Part shown: piece after piece, positions 48,311 to 60,139 of the stretch
Layout: the number at the start of each line of letters is the position of its first letter
Numbering within the stretch: position 1 is the stretch's first letter
Assembly: GCF_037893015.1 (NCBI RefSeq)
Contig: NC_133660.1
Location: forward strand, 162,062,937 to 162,126,936
Length of the DNA stretch: 64,000 bases
Direction: 5' to 3'
Origin: Macrotis lagotis
Lineage: Eukaryota > Chordata > Mammalia > Peramelemorphia > Peramelidae
Program-made: the position numbers and the translations under genes
The notes under the pieces: model-generated
What the model was told of the DNA's origin: nothing
The model's input: only the letters and a program-made list of their open reading frames with translations
Databases searched by the model: none

Positions 48311-50383
48311 ATCATAGCAATAAATGATGAGGAATGTATATATATATATGTATTATATATACATATACACACATGTATGAAGCATGAGCAAAGGACAACC
48401 AGTGGACAAATTGATGTCCACACAAAGTCACAAGACTGTTAGGATGGCTGCTGGTGCATTGGGTGGACTCTGCTGATTTTTAAGGGAGGACATGAACAAA
48501 TGTTATATAGAATGGGCAAGAATGGAGTAGTTTTGATCTGAATCAAACAAAATATAAATGAGGTCATGAATCCATGGGAATATAAAAGCATAAATATGAC
48601 CTTAACAATTTATCCAATTTTAAATTTAGGTATAATATAGTTGAGCAAATGATTGATGACATGAATTTGTAACTTCTTTTTCATGTAGAAAAAGTCTAGA
48701 CTACCTCATGGTAGGTAGGAAACAAATCAGCGAAGTTCATAAAGCCACTAATTTTGTTTTATTAATTACTGTTCTACTCTGTCTTTCATTACCATAATGC
48801 TTAAAATAATGTGTAAAGGGAAGTTAAAATACATCCATAGGCACAATGGCATATTAAAAGACAGTAAATTTCATTACCAAAAATTGCTTCCCTTGACCAA
48901 GCCTCAATATTTTTCCTAATCATATGTACATACTAAACATTATTCTCCATCAACATAGAATAAATATTCTTCATGCTTCTGGGATGCTCATAAATAATTT
49001 ATCACATAATCATTTAGTATATCTGTTGAATCTTTGACATTAATTTCATAGAAATTTAAAGTGAAAGAATATAGAAATAATTTCACTGAATTATCACATA
49101 AAACAGAGGAAGCAGTAGATACCCAGCAGAATAAAGTAACCAGATTAATATCATACAGTTTGTTAGAGACAGATCCAGGAATAGAACTATGATCTCCTAA
49201 TTTTTAGGCCAGTGTCCTCTACCACACTGTGATGCTTCATGTTTGCAACAATTCACTTTTTAAGACCCAGGTTGCCTTTTCATAAATTTAGTTTTAATTC
49301 TATTCCATTTCATTTTTTGACCTCTTTCTGCTTCTAAATTCCTCCACTTAGAATTACATAATTCTTGTTGAAAACAGTAATAAATGTACTGATTTTTGAG
49401 AACTGAATTACAAGAGCTGTGAAAAGACAAAATTCCTAGAACATTAGGTCCTATAAGTAAAGATCTGAGATAAATGATTATTAATAACCATTGATTTGGG
49501 GGAGATCCAGAGTTCTCCCCTTTTCTATAATCATTTCAAAATTCAATCTCTTGGAGGACATTACTGATAATGAGATTGGATTAATTTTTTAAAAAATCTC
49601 TTGTTCGACCCCACATGTGGGGAAGTCATTGTGCTCTAACCTCAGATATGGGTAAGAATAAATTCTTTGACTGGATTAATGGAGGCTTGGCCTAGTCAAT
49701 TGTAATAGCCATTCTCTCATTACTTAACGAATCAGAGTTGATTACTAATCTCTGGAACACTTACCTTTCTAAACGATTAAATGGTTAAATTAATAAAGTG
49801 ACCTAGAAATTATGTCTTTCAAACTTTTTAAACACCATAGATCAGGGTTGTCCAAACTTACTTTTAAAAGTTATTATTGAAACAATTGACAATATATTTT
49901 GATTTGCCATTTTAGTGACTCACTGACCTCTTTTCGAATAGCTCTGCCATAGATCATAATACTGAGAATGGGAACTACTAACTACAGTCTACATAATCCT
50001 CACTTCAGAAAAAAAAATTCTAAAGATATTTAGAGGAAAATATAGACATCAACTTTGACTGAAGACTTTAAAATGGGATAAAGTTTATGAAAGAAGAGAA
50101 ATGAAATTTTGATAATAAAAGCAGTGACCTTTCTAAAGAAAATAATATGGTTGCACAGCTCTCTGATGTCATATTTTTAAAGGACATAATGTAAGAGATG
50201 TAAAGATTGAATGTAAAGAATAGTATAAAACTAAGAATAGTGTAAGGATGTGTAAGACCCTGGCATGCCTTGAGATTTATGAATCATGCTAAGAAATGTC
50301 AAAGAGAATTAAAAAAAAATAATTCCACATTTGGACAAGAAGATGAAGAAGGAAGGGGTTGCCTGATAGATAAGGAACAAGTA

Positions 50384-51165
50384 ATTTTTTTTATGTTATT
50401 TTCCCAATTACATGTAAAGAGTACTCAACATTGATTTTTTATAAGATTTTGAGTTCCACATTTTTCTACCTCCCTCCCTTCCACCTCCTCATGATAATAA
50501 GTAATCTAATAGGTTTCATATGTACAATATGTTTAACATATTTCCATATTAGTCACGTCATGAAAGATGAATCAAAACAAAAGGGGAAATGCCATGAGAA
50601 AGAAAAAACATAAAATCAATTTTAAATAGTAGCTTTATTCTGCATTCAGACTCCATAGTTTTTTTTTCTGGATATGGATGGCATTTTCCATCATAAGTCT
50701 TTTAGAGTTGTCTTTGTTCACTTTGTTGCTAAGAAGAACTAAATCTATGATAGCTGATCATCTCACAATGTTGTTGCTAATGTGCACAATGTTCTCCTGG
50801 TTCTGCTCACTTCACTCAGCATTAGTTCATATAAGTATTTTCAGGTTTTTCTGAAATCTACCTGCTCATTATTTCTTACAGAATAATAGTATTTCATCAC
50901 ATTCATATCTCACAATTTGTTCAACCATTCCCCAACTGATGGACATGCCCTCAATTTCCAGTTCTCTGTCACTTAAAAAAAGAGCTGCTATAAATATTTT
51001 TGTACATGTGGGTCTTTTCCCTTTTTTTATGATCTCTGGGACACAGACCTAGTAGTGATATTTCTGGATAAAAGAGTATGAAGAGTTTTATCATCTTTTG
51101 GGCATAAATCCAAATAAGAGCAAATATTACTAGTAGAAAATGGCAAGAGAAAAAATTTTGAACTT
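50384..51165 (-). mobile_element. L1 3' end, minus orientation
   Basis: T-rich left end, then TTCCCAATTACATGTAAAGA, GGTTCTGCTCACTTCACTCA and ACCATTCCCCAACTGATGGA. This is the reverse of an L1 3' region. No intact ORF. Confidence 0.72.
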
Positions 51166-51172
51166 TTTGCAT

Positions 51173-51318
51173 CTTTTTTTTTGCAAGGCAGTGGGGTTAA
51201 GCGACTTGCTCAAGGTCATACAACTAGGCAATTATTAAGTGTCTGAGGCTGAATTTGAACTTAGGTGCTCCTGATTCCATGACTGCTGCTCTATCCATTG
51301 TGCCACCTGGCTGCTCCC
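51173..51318 (-). mobile_element. WSINE1-like SINE, older copy
   Basis: Minus-oriented, directly abutting the right end of the L1 piece at 50384-51165. Ends CCACCTGGCTGCTCCC. Confidence 0.83.
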
Positions 51319-52975
51319 TTTTATTTAGTTATTTTTAACTAGGATATATGATCTTTGAATAAGTAAGGATAGAGCAAATATGGTTATTAGGATTGACAGC
51401 CTTTATAAGTGAATAGGGAATTTGCTTCTTTAAATGACTAAGTATCTAAACAAAAAATCTAGGAGTATTGAAAGAAGTTAATGAAGTGATTATACAATGA
51501 TTTTAAGTAATGTCTGAGAAATTCTGGAGAAAGTTTTCCCAAATTTTAAAGGAGAAAAGGTTAGATTCTGTAAACTATAAATCAGTAACCTTGACATCAA
51601 TCTTAATCCTGCAAAGTGCTGTACTAAATAAGTGATTTCTAAGTATTTAGAAAAGGGTCATAGTGTTACTCAGAGTGAGAATGGATTCATCATTAATCAT
51701 CCATATTTCTCCTTTATTAAAAAATAAAACTATTAAACTGGTAGAGTAAAAGAATGCTATAAAGTATATTTTCACTTCAGCAAAGCATAGTCATTTATTT
51801 TGTGATATCTTTGGGGTCAAAATATAGAGTTCTGTATTGATCCGTAAGAGGTTCAGACCCATTAGAAAGAAGAGAGAAATTTTTGACTGGTTCTGGGGAC
51901 TTTGTATCCTTGATATTGTAAATAAAACTTGTTCTGTGTTGATGCCTTATGAACCCAAATGTTTAAATAGAAGTTAGTTTATAGACTCCCTTTGGGGGAG
52001 TACCATACGTTAATATTTCTAGGCATTCGTATATAGAGGCAGATATAGGGCAGACTGGTACAATGAGTGAGCTGATGGGTACTTTTTGGAAAGCATTAGA
52101 TACTAACATTCCCAAGTTCCATTTGCATGGGAGCAGTCAAGTCAGGAAAGAGAGAAGTCCTCAAAGTTTAGATACAAGCCTTTTCTGTCAGTAAGGAGCC
52201 TCTGATACAAGCATTATATAATCAATTTTTAGCACTATATTCTACATTGACAAACTGGGGCAAGTTGAGGAGGGTCACCAAAGTAGTTAAGGATCTAGAA
52301 ACCATGTCTTTTGAGACTTATTGGGAAAATGGAAATGGATACCCTGAAAAGAAATGACTTTAAGGAAACAAGATAACCATCTATAGATAAATCTTTTGAA
52401 AGAGAGAATGGATTTATTTTGTGCAGCTCCAGAGGAAAGTACTGATGATTGGAAGGTATTGGGAAGCATATTTAAACTCAGAATGAGGAAGAACTTTCTG
52501 ATAATTAATTGTTTTTTAAAGGAAATGATTGGAAGTGTTTAATTGAAAGCTACATAATAATCTTCCAAGAATGGAAAGATAGGAAATTGAATGGGAAAGT
52601 TTCTTCCAATTCTGTGATTCTATTAATTCAGTTGTGATCCCTGCTGGAGGGGTGATGGAGGTATTGAGAATTCATGTGGTTGTAGGGGTTCCCTATGAGC
52701 TCAGAGAAGTTAATTTAAATGTCAACCAGATAAGATTTTTGAAATTAACAGGGAGATTGATTGGGAAAATCTAGATTAGATACTGTGTTTAATAGAAAAT
52801 TTTTAAATATTATACAAAAAAGGAACAAAAATACCAACAAACTCTTTTATCAGCAGGTCACCCACAAAATATAATATCTTAATTATTGAGTATCAGAAAT
52901 ATATAAGGATATAGAAGTTTAGAAGGCTTAGTATTATATTATTCTATTAATATAATATATTAATATTATACTTAC

Positions 52976-53106
52976 AGTATCTGCTTCTTTTCCATCAATC
53001 ATCTCCAGATCATTTAAAGACCATTTTTTGGTTACTTCATATTTTTCATCTAGACCTATTCTGTAGTGTTTCACCATAATTATTTTTACTTCTTCTCTTT
53101 TAGTAA
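52976..53106 (-). CDS. EXOC1L: EXOC1L internal coding exon
   Basis: A 131-nt exon, from a TTATCTTGCAG acceptor to a GTAAGT-type donor. It completes Val and encodes [20 protein letters not shown], then [22 protein letters not shown]. It joins in frame to the exon at 46230-46496. Size, phase and the W-x-L-x-D-L/I pattern match the EXOC1 exon at 30654-30784 ([10 protein letters not shown]). About 132 of the expected 172 residues are covered by the two exons. The first exon, expected to encode about 40 residues, was not seen in 53107-64000. Confidence 0.95.
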
Positions 53107-53697
53107 CTGCAAGATAAAAATTATATAGTTTTCATGGGCTTTCAAAGGATAATGAAATAATTCAGTATAGTATTCAGTGTTTTATTCCCTGTAGTTTATA
53201 TTTTTGCTGCAACTTTATGATTTATACTAATATTATCATTTATTACAAGTAGAGAAATTGAAGAATCATCAGTTTGGAAAGGACCTTAGAGTTTGAGTAC
53301 AATTTCTTCATCTTCAGATGAAGAAACTGAGGCCCAGAGAAGAGAAGTGACTACTCAAGTACATTGATAGCAGGTATTAATCAGAATCACATTTTTTGAA
53401 TCTGACTCTTAATTCAGTGAACTTTTTAGCATACCTAACTCCCTCTAAATTGTCACTTTTTTTTTTTTAAATTAAAACTTGCTTTGGTCACTGTATTGAA
53501 CTACTGGTAAGAAATTTTTCCTACCAATACAGATAATCTCTTTTTATACAACTAATAGTCACCACGATTTGCCTCATGGCACTGGAAATTTAAATGACTT
53601 CTACAGGGCTGCCCCCTTTAGTATGTAGGTTTGGACACAGATCTAGGTCTTCTTAATGCTGAGACCAGAGTGCTCTTTGTCTCTTTTTCTACTACTG

Positions 53698-53759
53698 CTG
53701 CTATTGCTCTTATACTACTACCACTACTACTACTACTACCATCATCACCAGCACCACCT

Positions 53760-53810
<51 letters not shown>

Positions 53811-53833
53811 CACTACTACTACTATCACCGCTA

Positions 53834-53882
<49 letters not shown>
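53698..53882. repeat. Compound triplet repeat (TAC)n then (CTG)n
   Basis: About 17 uninterrupted TAC units at 53760-53810, imperfect TAC/ATC units on both sides, then (CTG)n with one GTT interruption at about 53850-53882. On the EXOC1L strand the last part is CAG repeats. It lies about 600 bp upstream of the EXOC1L exon at 52976-53106. Confidence 0.95.
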
Positions 53883-53883
<1 letters not shown>

Positions 53884-54093
53884 ATTCTTAAATGTACTTT
53901 ATTTTTTTTAAATTTGGAGAGATATTACATTAAAAATACAAGAAACTTCAATTTCTAAGTCAATATCACCTTGAATCGATATTTATGTGCTGAATTGATC
54001 CATAAACTTCCAATGCCTATTTTTAATGTGATCACATTATCAAAAGAATTGAATTGAGGTGAAAGTTTCATGTATGTGTTGTATTACTCTTGA

Positions 54094-54127
<34 letters not shown>
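54094..54127. repeat. (AAT)n simple repeat
   Basis: About 11 uninterrupted AAT units. Confidence 0.95.
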
Positions 54128-54128
<1 letters not shown>

Positions 54129-54499
54129 TATCAGGCATCATGCCCTTCTATCCATTTATGTATGATTTCTTAAGATTAAAATAGAAAAATATGTGCAACT
54201 GTTTTAACTACCTAGACAAAAATGAATATTTTAATAACATATATAACTTGTGCCATTAAGTCCATTTGTAGGAGACTTTCTTTATTGGTTAGAAATTGAC
54301 TATTCAATGCTTCATGCCAGACTGAGGGGCAGAATTGATGAAAACTTGGAGAAGCAATCCTGGTCTTCTGGCCTTGAGAGAAGAAATAAGTTCCAGGGAA
54401 AGAAAGATTGGGAAAAGCTAACAATTAGAGAAGGTGGCACCTTGACTGTACCCAGGGATGTGTTGATAAATGTTTACTAACTGTTTTCTTCCCCAAAAA

Positions 54500-54549
54500 T
54501 GTAAACACAACACATTTTCAAGTTTAATTGGCATTATTGACATTTTATT
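54500..54549 (-). terminator. Poly(A) signal and GT-rich downstream element for the 54.8-kb exon candidate
   Basis: On the minus strand AATAAA at 54549-54544 is followed, about 30 nt on, by TGTGTTGTGTTT. That is the canonical arrangement of a cleavage and polyadenylation site. It lies about 220 nt after the stop codon of the candidate exon at 54770-54922. Confidence 0.5.
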
Positions 54550-54769
54550 ATTGCCTGAATTCTAGAAAATCAACAAAACAATAATCAAATACTTATTTGT
54601 AGCAGTTGCTAATTTCCTAGATGCAAATATGATGAACAGGCGCTTCATTTTGTGGAATTAGGGGAAAAATGGGGGGATAGAGGAAGGGAGAGAGATGTCT
54701 CAATTTGGGTAGTTTTAAAGATGCAGCATGTTCCAGTTATGCAACCAATGAGAAAGAAGCTGCTGCCAC

Positions 54770-54922
54770 CTATGCAGTAGGGGAACATAAAATATCTTCT
54801 TCCAGAAGTAGGTTCCTGTTGTCTTCCTCATGAGTGTCCCCATCTTTGATGATCTGACTAGGCATCAAAACTGGGTAACACATACACCCTTCAAATGGCT
54901 GTGGCATGATGGGTTCAGATAT
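54770..54922 (-). CDS. Unassigned terminal-exon candidate (48-50 codons, function unknown)
   Basis: After an AG acceptor (ATCTTTAG, weak pyrimidine tract) the minus strand is open from 54922. It reads ISEPIMPQPFEGCMCYPVLM and then an acidic, asparagine-containing end, finishing at TAG (54770-54772). An in-frame ATG is at 54907. Downstream are an AATAAA at 54544-54549 and a GT-rich element at about 54500-54513, the layout of a true 3' end. The frame does not fit EXOC1L: its first exon ends in phase 1, which would give an immediate stop here. I do not recognise the peptide. It could be the last exon of another minus-strand gene, a lineage-specific gene, or a chance ORF. Confidence 0.35.
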   Translation of the reverse strand: MSEPIMPQPFEGCMCYPVLMPSQIIKDGDTHEEDNRNLLLEEDILCSPTA

Positions 54923-55089
54923 CTAAAGATTTTAAAAATACATTGTGTTACATAATTCATATCATTTACTTCCAGCTGAAACATTTAAGCAAGCCCCTGA
55001 AATAAAATGTAAGCAAGGTAATGTTCTCTGAAATTAAAGTAACTCATGAATCATCACATATCAGAATTTAGCAGTGCTATGAACACAGT

Positions 55090-55300
55090 CCAGGTAGCTA
55101 GATGTCATAGTGTATAGAGCCCTGGATTAGGAATAAGGAAGTCATCTTCATGAGTTCAAATCTGACCTTATTTACTTACTATCTGTGCGACCCTAGGGGA
55201 ATCACTCAACCCTGTTCACCTTAATTTATCTGGCAAAGTAAACTGGAGAAGCAAATGGCAGACCACTTCAATATCTTTGCCAAGAAAACCCCTGAATTCC
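55090..55300 (+). repeat. Mar1/Mon1-type CORE-SINE
   Basis: Contains GAGAAGCAAATGGCAGACCA and CTTTGCCAAGAAAACCC after a diverged head with GGTAGCTAGATGTCATAG. Confidence 0.75.
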
Positions 55301-57632
55301 TAGCATTCTCAATCTATTATTTAATGTGTATTTTTTAGCTACCTATTATATAAAGAGAAAACAATGCAAGATAGCATTTAAACAAAGTGGGAAAATGAAA
55401 TGTTATAGATTGTTAAAAATGGTAGAATTCAGAAGAGAGACATATCTTTGGAATTTGAGGAGTTGGGAAAAAATCTTTGAGAAGAGTGGAATTGAGTTGT
55501 TTGTATAATAAGAAAAATGAAAGTAGGCATTCTATGTTGGAGGGACAGATTATGGAGGAATTTGAAAACCATACTCAGTATTTTAAGCTTCTTGAGATAA
55601 GCAATGAGAACTTGGGTTCTTGAATGACATGATGAAATTCCTGATTTTTGTCTGTTCTGCTAAGGTCTTATTCTGAGGATTCATTCTGACTAGGTGATCT
55701 TTTTTTTTTTTAACTAATAGAAGGTTTTACCAATAAAATGAAAGCTCTAGCAAATTCTACCAAGATAGAAAGATTTTGATTATAGGTCATGTGATGAATT
55801 GTACCTGTTGCCTAAGGATCAGATTAGTTAAAATCTTAGAGGTTCATCAGCAGGTTAACTCTAGGGTCATAAATTCTTCAACCATTGTAACTTTCTAAAA
55901 ATTCTATTATCAATTGAGCAAGTACACAAAATGTAGCATTGCAGAATCTTGAAGTAGTGGAAACAGTGGGAGACATTATAATTTCTTGAACGGTGGATTG
56001 AAAGTCCTGTTTTAGAGAAAATAGTCTGACAGTGGTATACAGGACAAATTGAAAAGGAAAAAGGAGTTGTATTGGCAAAATGACCAATTAGGAGACTTTT
56101 GCAATGGTCTAAGTGTGAAATGGTGAGTACCTGTAGGGACAATGGAAATTAAGAGAAAAATCCGAAAGATTTTTTAATGGAAGAGAAAAGAACTTAATGA
56201 CAATTAGTTATAAAAAAGTAAGGACAGATAGTAAGTATGACCTCAAATTTTTTGACCTGAGCAAATTGAAAAGAAGAAATGGAGTAAGCTGTGAATGTAT
56301 GAAGGTAGAAGGGAAGGACATTAAGGACTAAGAGGATAAATGAAGAGGCCAAATCTTGGAGGAGATGAAAAGGGATCAGGTTCAAACTGTAGATAGTAGT
56401 GTTAGTTTTAGAAGGAAGATAATTTCTTCCTCTGAGACTAGTAGTACACGCATATGTTTATTGTTTTGTTGTTTTTCAGTCCAGCATATAGGCACTTAAC
56501 AAATGCCTGTTGATTTGGATTAAAAAAAGTGATTATGGGATGTTCTGAGATGAAAGTATGTAACAACTTTGGTTAGCCAATTGATTTAAGCATGCTTAAA
56601 ACTCACAATAAGATTTTGGATTTGCTCCCAATGTGGACCAGTTTTTGTTATATTTACAAAAACTGTATCACATGTAGAACTAGGCATCTCATAAATATTT
56701 TTCCATTTGTCACAATGGGAGGAGAAGTTGTTTAGTAGAAGTTGTTTACTGAAAAATATGCATGTTCAAAGATCATATGTAGTTGACTAGTAATGCTGTA
56801 TACTAAAAGAATAGGATGTTATTATAAATAACTATTTAGAAACTTAAAAAATTCAAAACAGTAAAATGCTTTAAGCTTTGCAAAGTATTTTATGTATGTT
56901 ATCTCATTAGTTTCACACTAAAGAACAAAACCAAAATAATGTTTAAATTAGTTTTTTTAATAAGTAGAAAACTTATTTTCTGAAATCTTAATATTTTTAA
57001 GGCAATTCTTTTGCTTTCCATTTTTATCCCTCAGATCTCTTTGAATATTCTTATCTGAGAAAACTAATTTGCTATCCTTAGAACAATGTTCTTAAACACA
57101 AAAATTGTACCTGTCTATCTAATATTTTATCCATTATTTTAAGGTTACAAAATTTTCCACATGCATTATACCATTTGAGTTGTAGATATTGTTATCTACA
57201 TTTTACAGATGAGGCAACTGAGATTTGATGATTCAATGACACCCATAATCATATAACAGCTAATAAGTGTTAAGAGACAGAATTTGAAACTGGTTCTCTT
57301 CTGACTCCATCTACTGCATAGTTTTGTATCTATAATTGCTGTATAAATGTTTTGTTTAGTTGAAACTGATCTTGTACCACCGTTAAAAAGAAACTAAGTT
57401 AAGAGTTTAACACTTTGGGAAAATTCTGTGGCATAAAGGGTGCATAAATACTTTAATTTGGCAAAATAGCCTCTTTGGAGCCTATGAGACTCTAAAAATA
57501 TTCCTAAGCCAATAACCAAAGAGTTCACTTTGGCTGGAGTAGGCCCAACCTATAATCTCCATGTGTGCATTTTGTTGCCAACAAAATTAAATTGCAATAT
57601 GTGTTTTAATGCAAGAGCAAAATGAAAACTTA

Positions 57633-57654
57633 CACTACGCCACCTAGCCACCCC
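57633..57654 (-). repeat. 22-bp scrap of WSINE1-like head
   Basis: Only the 5' head remains, in minus orientation (CACTACGCCACCTAGCCACC then CC). No body or tail is present on either side. Confidence 0.6.
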
Positions 57655-57825
57655 TATCACATTGTCTTAAAACAGAAATGTGTTCAGATAGGTAAACATT
57701 ACTGTTGTGGTTTTGGTAGCATCAGAAATAGAATTTTATAATAACTTTCTGTGAGTAAAAAGATATTCTCCCAGGGAATTAAAGGATCAAGCAAATCTAG
57801 ATGCAATTTTTCACTAGGCTTCTCT

Positions 57826-57874
57826 CTTCCTTCCTTCCTTCCTTCCTTCCTTCCTTCCTTTCTTCCTTCCTTCT
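57826..57874. repeat. (TTCC)n simple repeat
   Basis: About 12 TTCC units with one TTTC interruption. Confidence 0.95.
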
Positions 57875-58297
57875 CTCTTTTTTTATAGCCTTCACTTCAT
57901 GCCCATCATTTATCTTAATTTTTAATTGCAATACAATTTCTGTTTTAGAAATGCCTGTTATTCAGCATACTGGATTGTAGTTTGGTCAATTGAACAAAAA
58001 AGGAGTTGGTCAATTGAAGGGGAAGATATCTTAATTTATGGCAAGCTATATAGAAATGCTCCAATCAAACTGAATGTCTTATACTTAACATTTAGCAGTT
58101 AGTGTGCCACGGGACAAGAATCTTTCATGTGAACCTGACTTAGAATAGAGGAGTCTATATTTAGTGTTTGGACAGCTAATATTGTAATGGTTGCTGTGGT
58201 TACTTTGGTCACCAGTGAACTAACCAAATCACGTGACACTAAAGCTTGGGGGAAATTGATGAAAGTGTTTGGGGTTTATTGAAAATATGATCACTGG

Positions 58298-58460
58298 GGG
58301 TGGGCAGCTAGGTGGTGCAGTGGTTAGAGCACTGAACCTGGATTCAGGACTACCTGAGTTCAAATCCAGCCTCAGATACATAATAATTACCTAGCTGTGT
58401 GGCCTTGGGCAAGCCATTTAACCCATTGCCTTGCAAAAAACCTTAAAAAAAGAATCTACA
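58298..58460 (+). mobile_element. WSINE1-like SINE
   Basis: Plus-oriented copy with a perfect 17-bp target-site duplication GAAAATATGATCACTGG at 58281-58297 and 58461-58477. Confidence 0.92.
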
Positions 58461-58549
58461 GAAAATATGATCACTGGAATTGTGCCAAGCCAAGTATTTC
58501 TTAAATTTTTTTTTCCCGGAAGGAGGAGCTAATCTTATTTTTGTGCTAA

Positions 58550-58640
58550 ATTAATGTGAATGAATTGGAACTTGTTTCTTCAAGATGGAGTATAATCACC
58601 ATAAGTTCATCTTGAAGATACAAGTTCCAATTCATTCACA

Positions 58641-58645
<5 letters not shown>
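58550..58645. repeat. Near-perfect palindrome, 38-bp arms and 20-bp loop
   Basis: The left arm 58550-58587 and right arm 58608-58645 are reverse complements with a single mismatch. The spacer is 58588-58607. The right arm runs directly into a (AT)n tract at 58643-58689. Confidence 0.93.

Positions 58646-58689
<44 letters not shown>
58643..58689. repeat. (AT)n simple repeat
   Basis: About 23 AT units abutting the palindrome. Confidence 0.95.
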
Positions 58690-58691
<2 letters not shown>

Positions 58692-58827
58692 TGACTTTGT
58701 TGAGAATAATAGCTCTAGGGGATTCAGCTTGAACATTCTGTTGAGGTTTCTGAAAAGTGGTTTATATTTTTTTAATAGATACAGGTATCCAAAGTAAGAG
58801 CCCATGAGTTTATGACCTATTTCTTTT

Positions 58828-58972
58828 TTTGTTTGTTTTTATGAACAATTTGATCAAGTGACTTGCCCAAGGTCACACAGCTAGTAAATATCAGATGTCT
58901 GAGGTCACATTTGAATTTAGGTCCTCCTGATTCCTAGACTGGTGCTCTCTCCACTGTACCACCTAGTTGCCT
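58828..58972 (-). mobile_element. WSINE1-like SINE, older copy
   Basis: Minus-oriented copy flanked by ATGACCTATTTCTTTT on the left and ATGACCTGTTTCTTTT on the right. Confidence 0.85.
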
Positions 58973-60139
58973 CATGACCTGTTTCTTTTACTGTACTTGC
59001 TATTGTTGTTATTCACTCTAGTCTTTTATATCCATCAAAGTTAGGATAAAATTGGACATGGGAAAGTGGAAAGAACGTTGGATTTGGAGTCAAAGGACAT
59101 GAATTCAAATCTACTTTGTTACTTACTTTGTAAATGATTGTGGGAGAATCAATTATTTATCTGGGTTTCAATTTTGTTGTTTATAAAATTGGGGTGGGGT
59201 TGGACTGGAAGACCTCTGTGCTTCCTTCCTTGGCTTAAATTTTTGAATTGTAGCTCATCATCACCAATAGTTTCTCAGATACACCACATATGCTCAAGGT
59301 CCGAGAAAGTGTCTGGAGAAGCTGACTCAGTTGTATTTAATTTGTTGATAGGTAATCTATCAATTCTAAAATCTCAAATTATAGAAGTTAAGAGGAGAAA
59401 GCAGTATACTAAAATGGAACCTTAGTTAAAATCAGTATTAATAATGTCAAAGATATGTGTGTATTTTTTAAGGATATGGACTAGAGTTGTGATTTGATTG
59501 GTAGAGGGAAATCCTAGTTAAGGGAACTCCTAGTTATGGAAACTCCTTCTGCTAATGTAGTTAATCACTTTTTCTGAAACTTACATTATTAGAGAGTTAG
59601 CTAGAGCATGGTGGGATTAAACAACTTGTCTAGGTTATGATGCCAGTATAGATCAGACAAAGGGCTTAAACCAAGTCTTCCTTGTTTGGAGATTGAAAAT
59701 CTACTGTGCTGTAGAGAAACTCTAATAGGAGTTATCCACCATTTCAAACTAAGACCCTAGTTTGAATTCAAACCTGGATGAACAAGATATTTCATTTAAA
59801 CTTTCCCACAGAGAATTTTAACAATATCCCACAGGTGCAATTTGATCTAGTAGATGTGCATGTGTGAGAAAGTGAATCTCTGAGAAAACATCTTTTGAAG
59901 GGAAAATAGTTTGAGAATGCAAAATCCAGTTAATTTTAAAAGTGTTTTGCATATTTAATTTTTTTCAAACTTTAAGAAAATGAAAGCTGTTCATGAGCAG
60001 AAAGTATTGCATAAAAGCTCAAGATACCTGCCTCTTATGTTTAATGGAATTTTATTGCTATTTCATCCCATTCTCCCAACCTAAATCTTACTAAAAGAAA
60101 CAAGACTACTGTGGTCAAGGGACTCTGTTCTTATGTGTT

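Larger units (their letters stand above)
46497..52975 (-). other. EXOC1L intron between its last two coding exons
   Basis: About 6.5 kb. Contains a SINE at 47353-47494, a plus-strand L1 3' end at about 47730-48310, a MIR-like piece near 49140-49240, a minus-strand L1 3' end at about 50384-51165 and a SINE at 51173-51318. The rest, including 51320-52975, shows no recognisable feature. Confidence 0.7.
53107..60130 (-). other. Upstream of the EXOC1L internal exon, probably EXOC1L intron 1
   Basis: The EXOC1L first exon was not found here. Contents: compound triplet repeat 53698-53882, (AAT)n at 54094-54127, the unassigned terminal exon at 54770-54922, CORE-SINE at about 55090-55300 and MIR-like pieces near 53260-53450, 57150-57320 and 59045-59225. 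Also (TTCC)n, a SINE scrap, two SINEs and a palindrome at 58550-58645. The stretch 55500-56450 resembles an old unclassified repeat. Confidence 0.55.

Noticed and set aside
53631-53958. Open frames encoding polytyrosine, polythreonine, polycysteine and polyalanine
   Set aside because: They are translations of the TAC/CTG repeat tract in different frames, with no start context or splice support.
54770-54922. Reading the 54.8-kb exon as an alternative last exon of EXOC1L
   Set aside because: The EXOC1L first exon must end in phase 1 to join the 131-nt exon; joined to 54922 it would read ATC then TGA, a stop after one codon.
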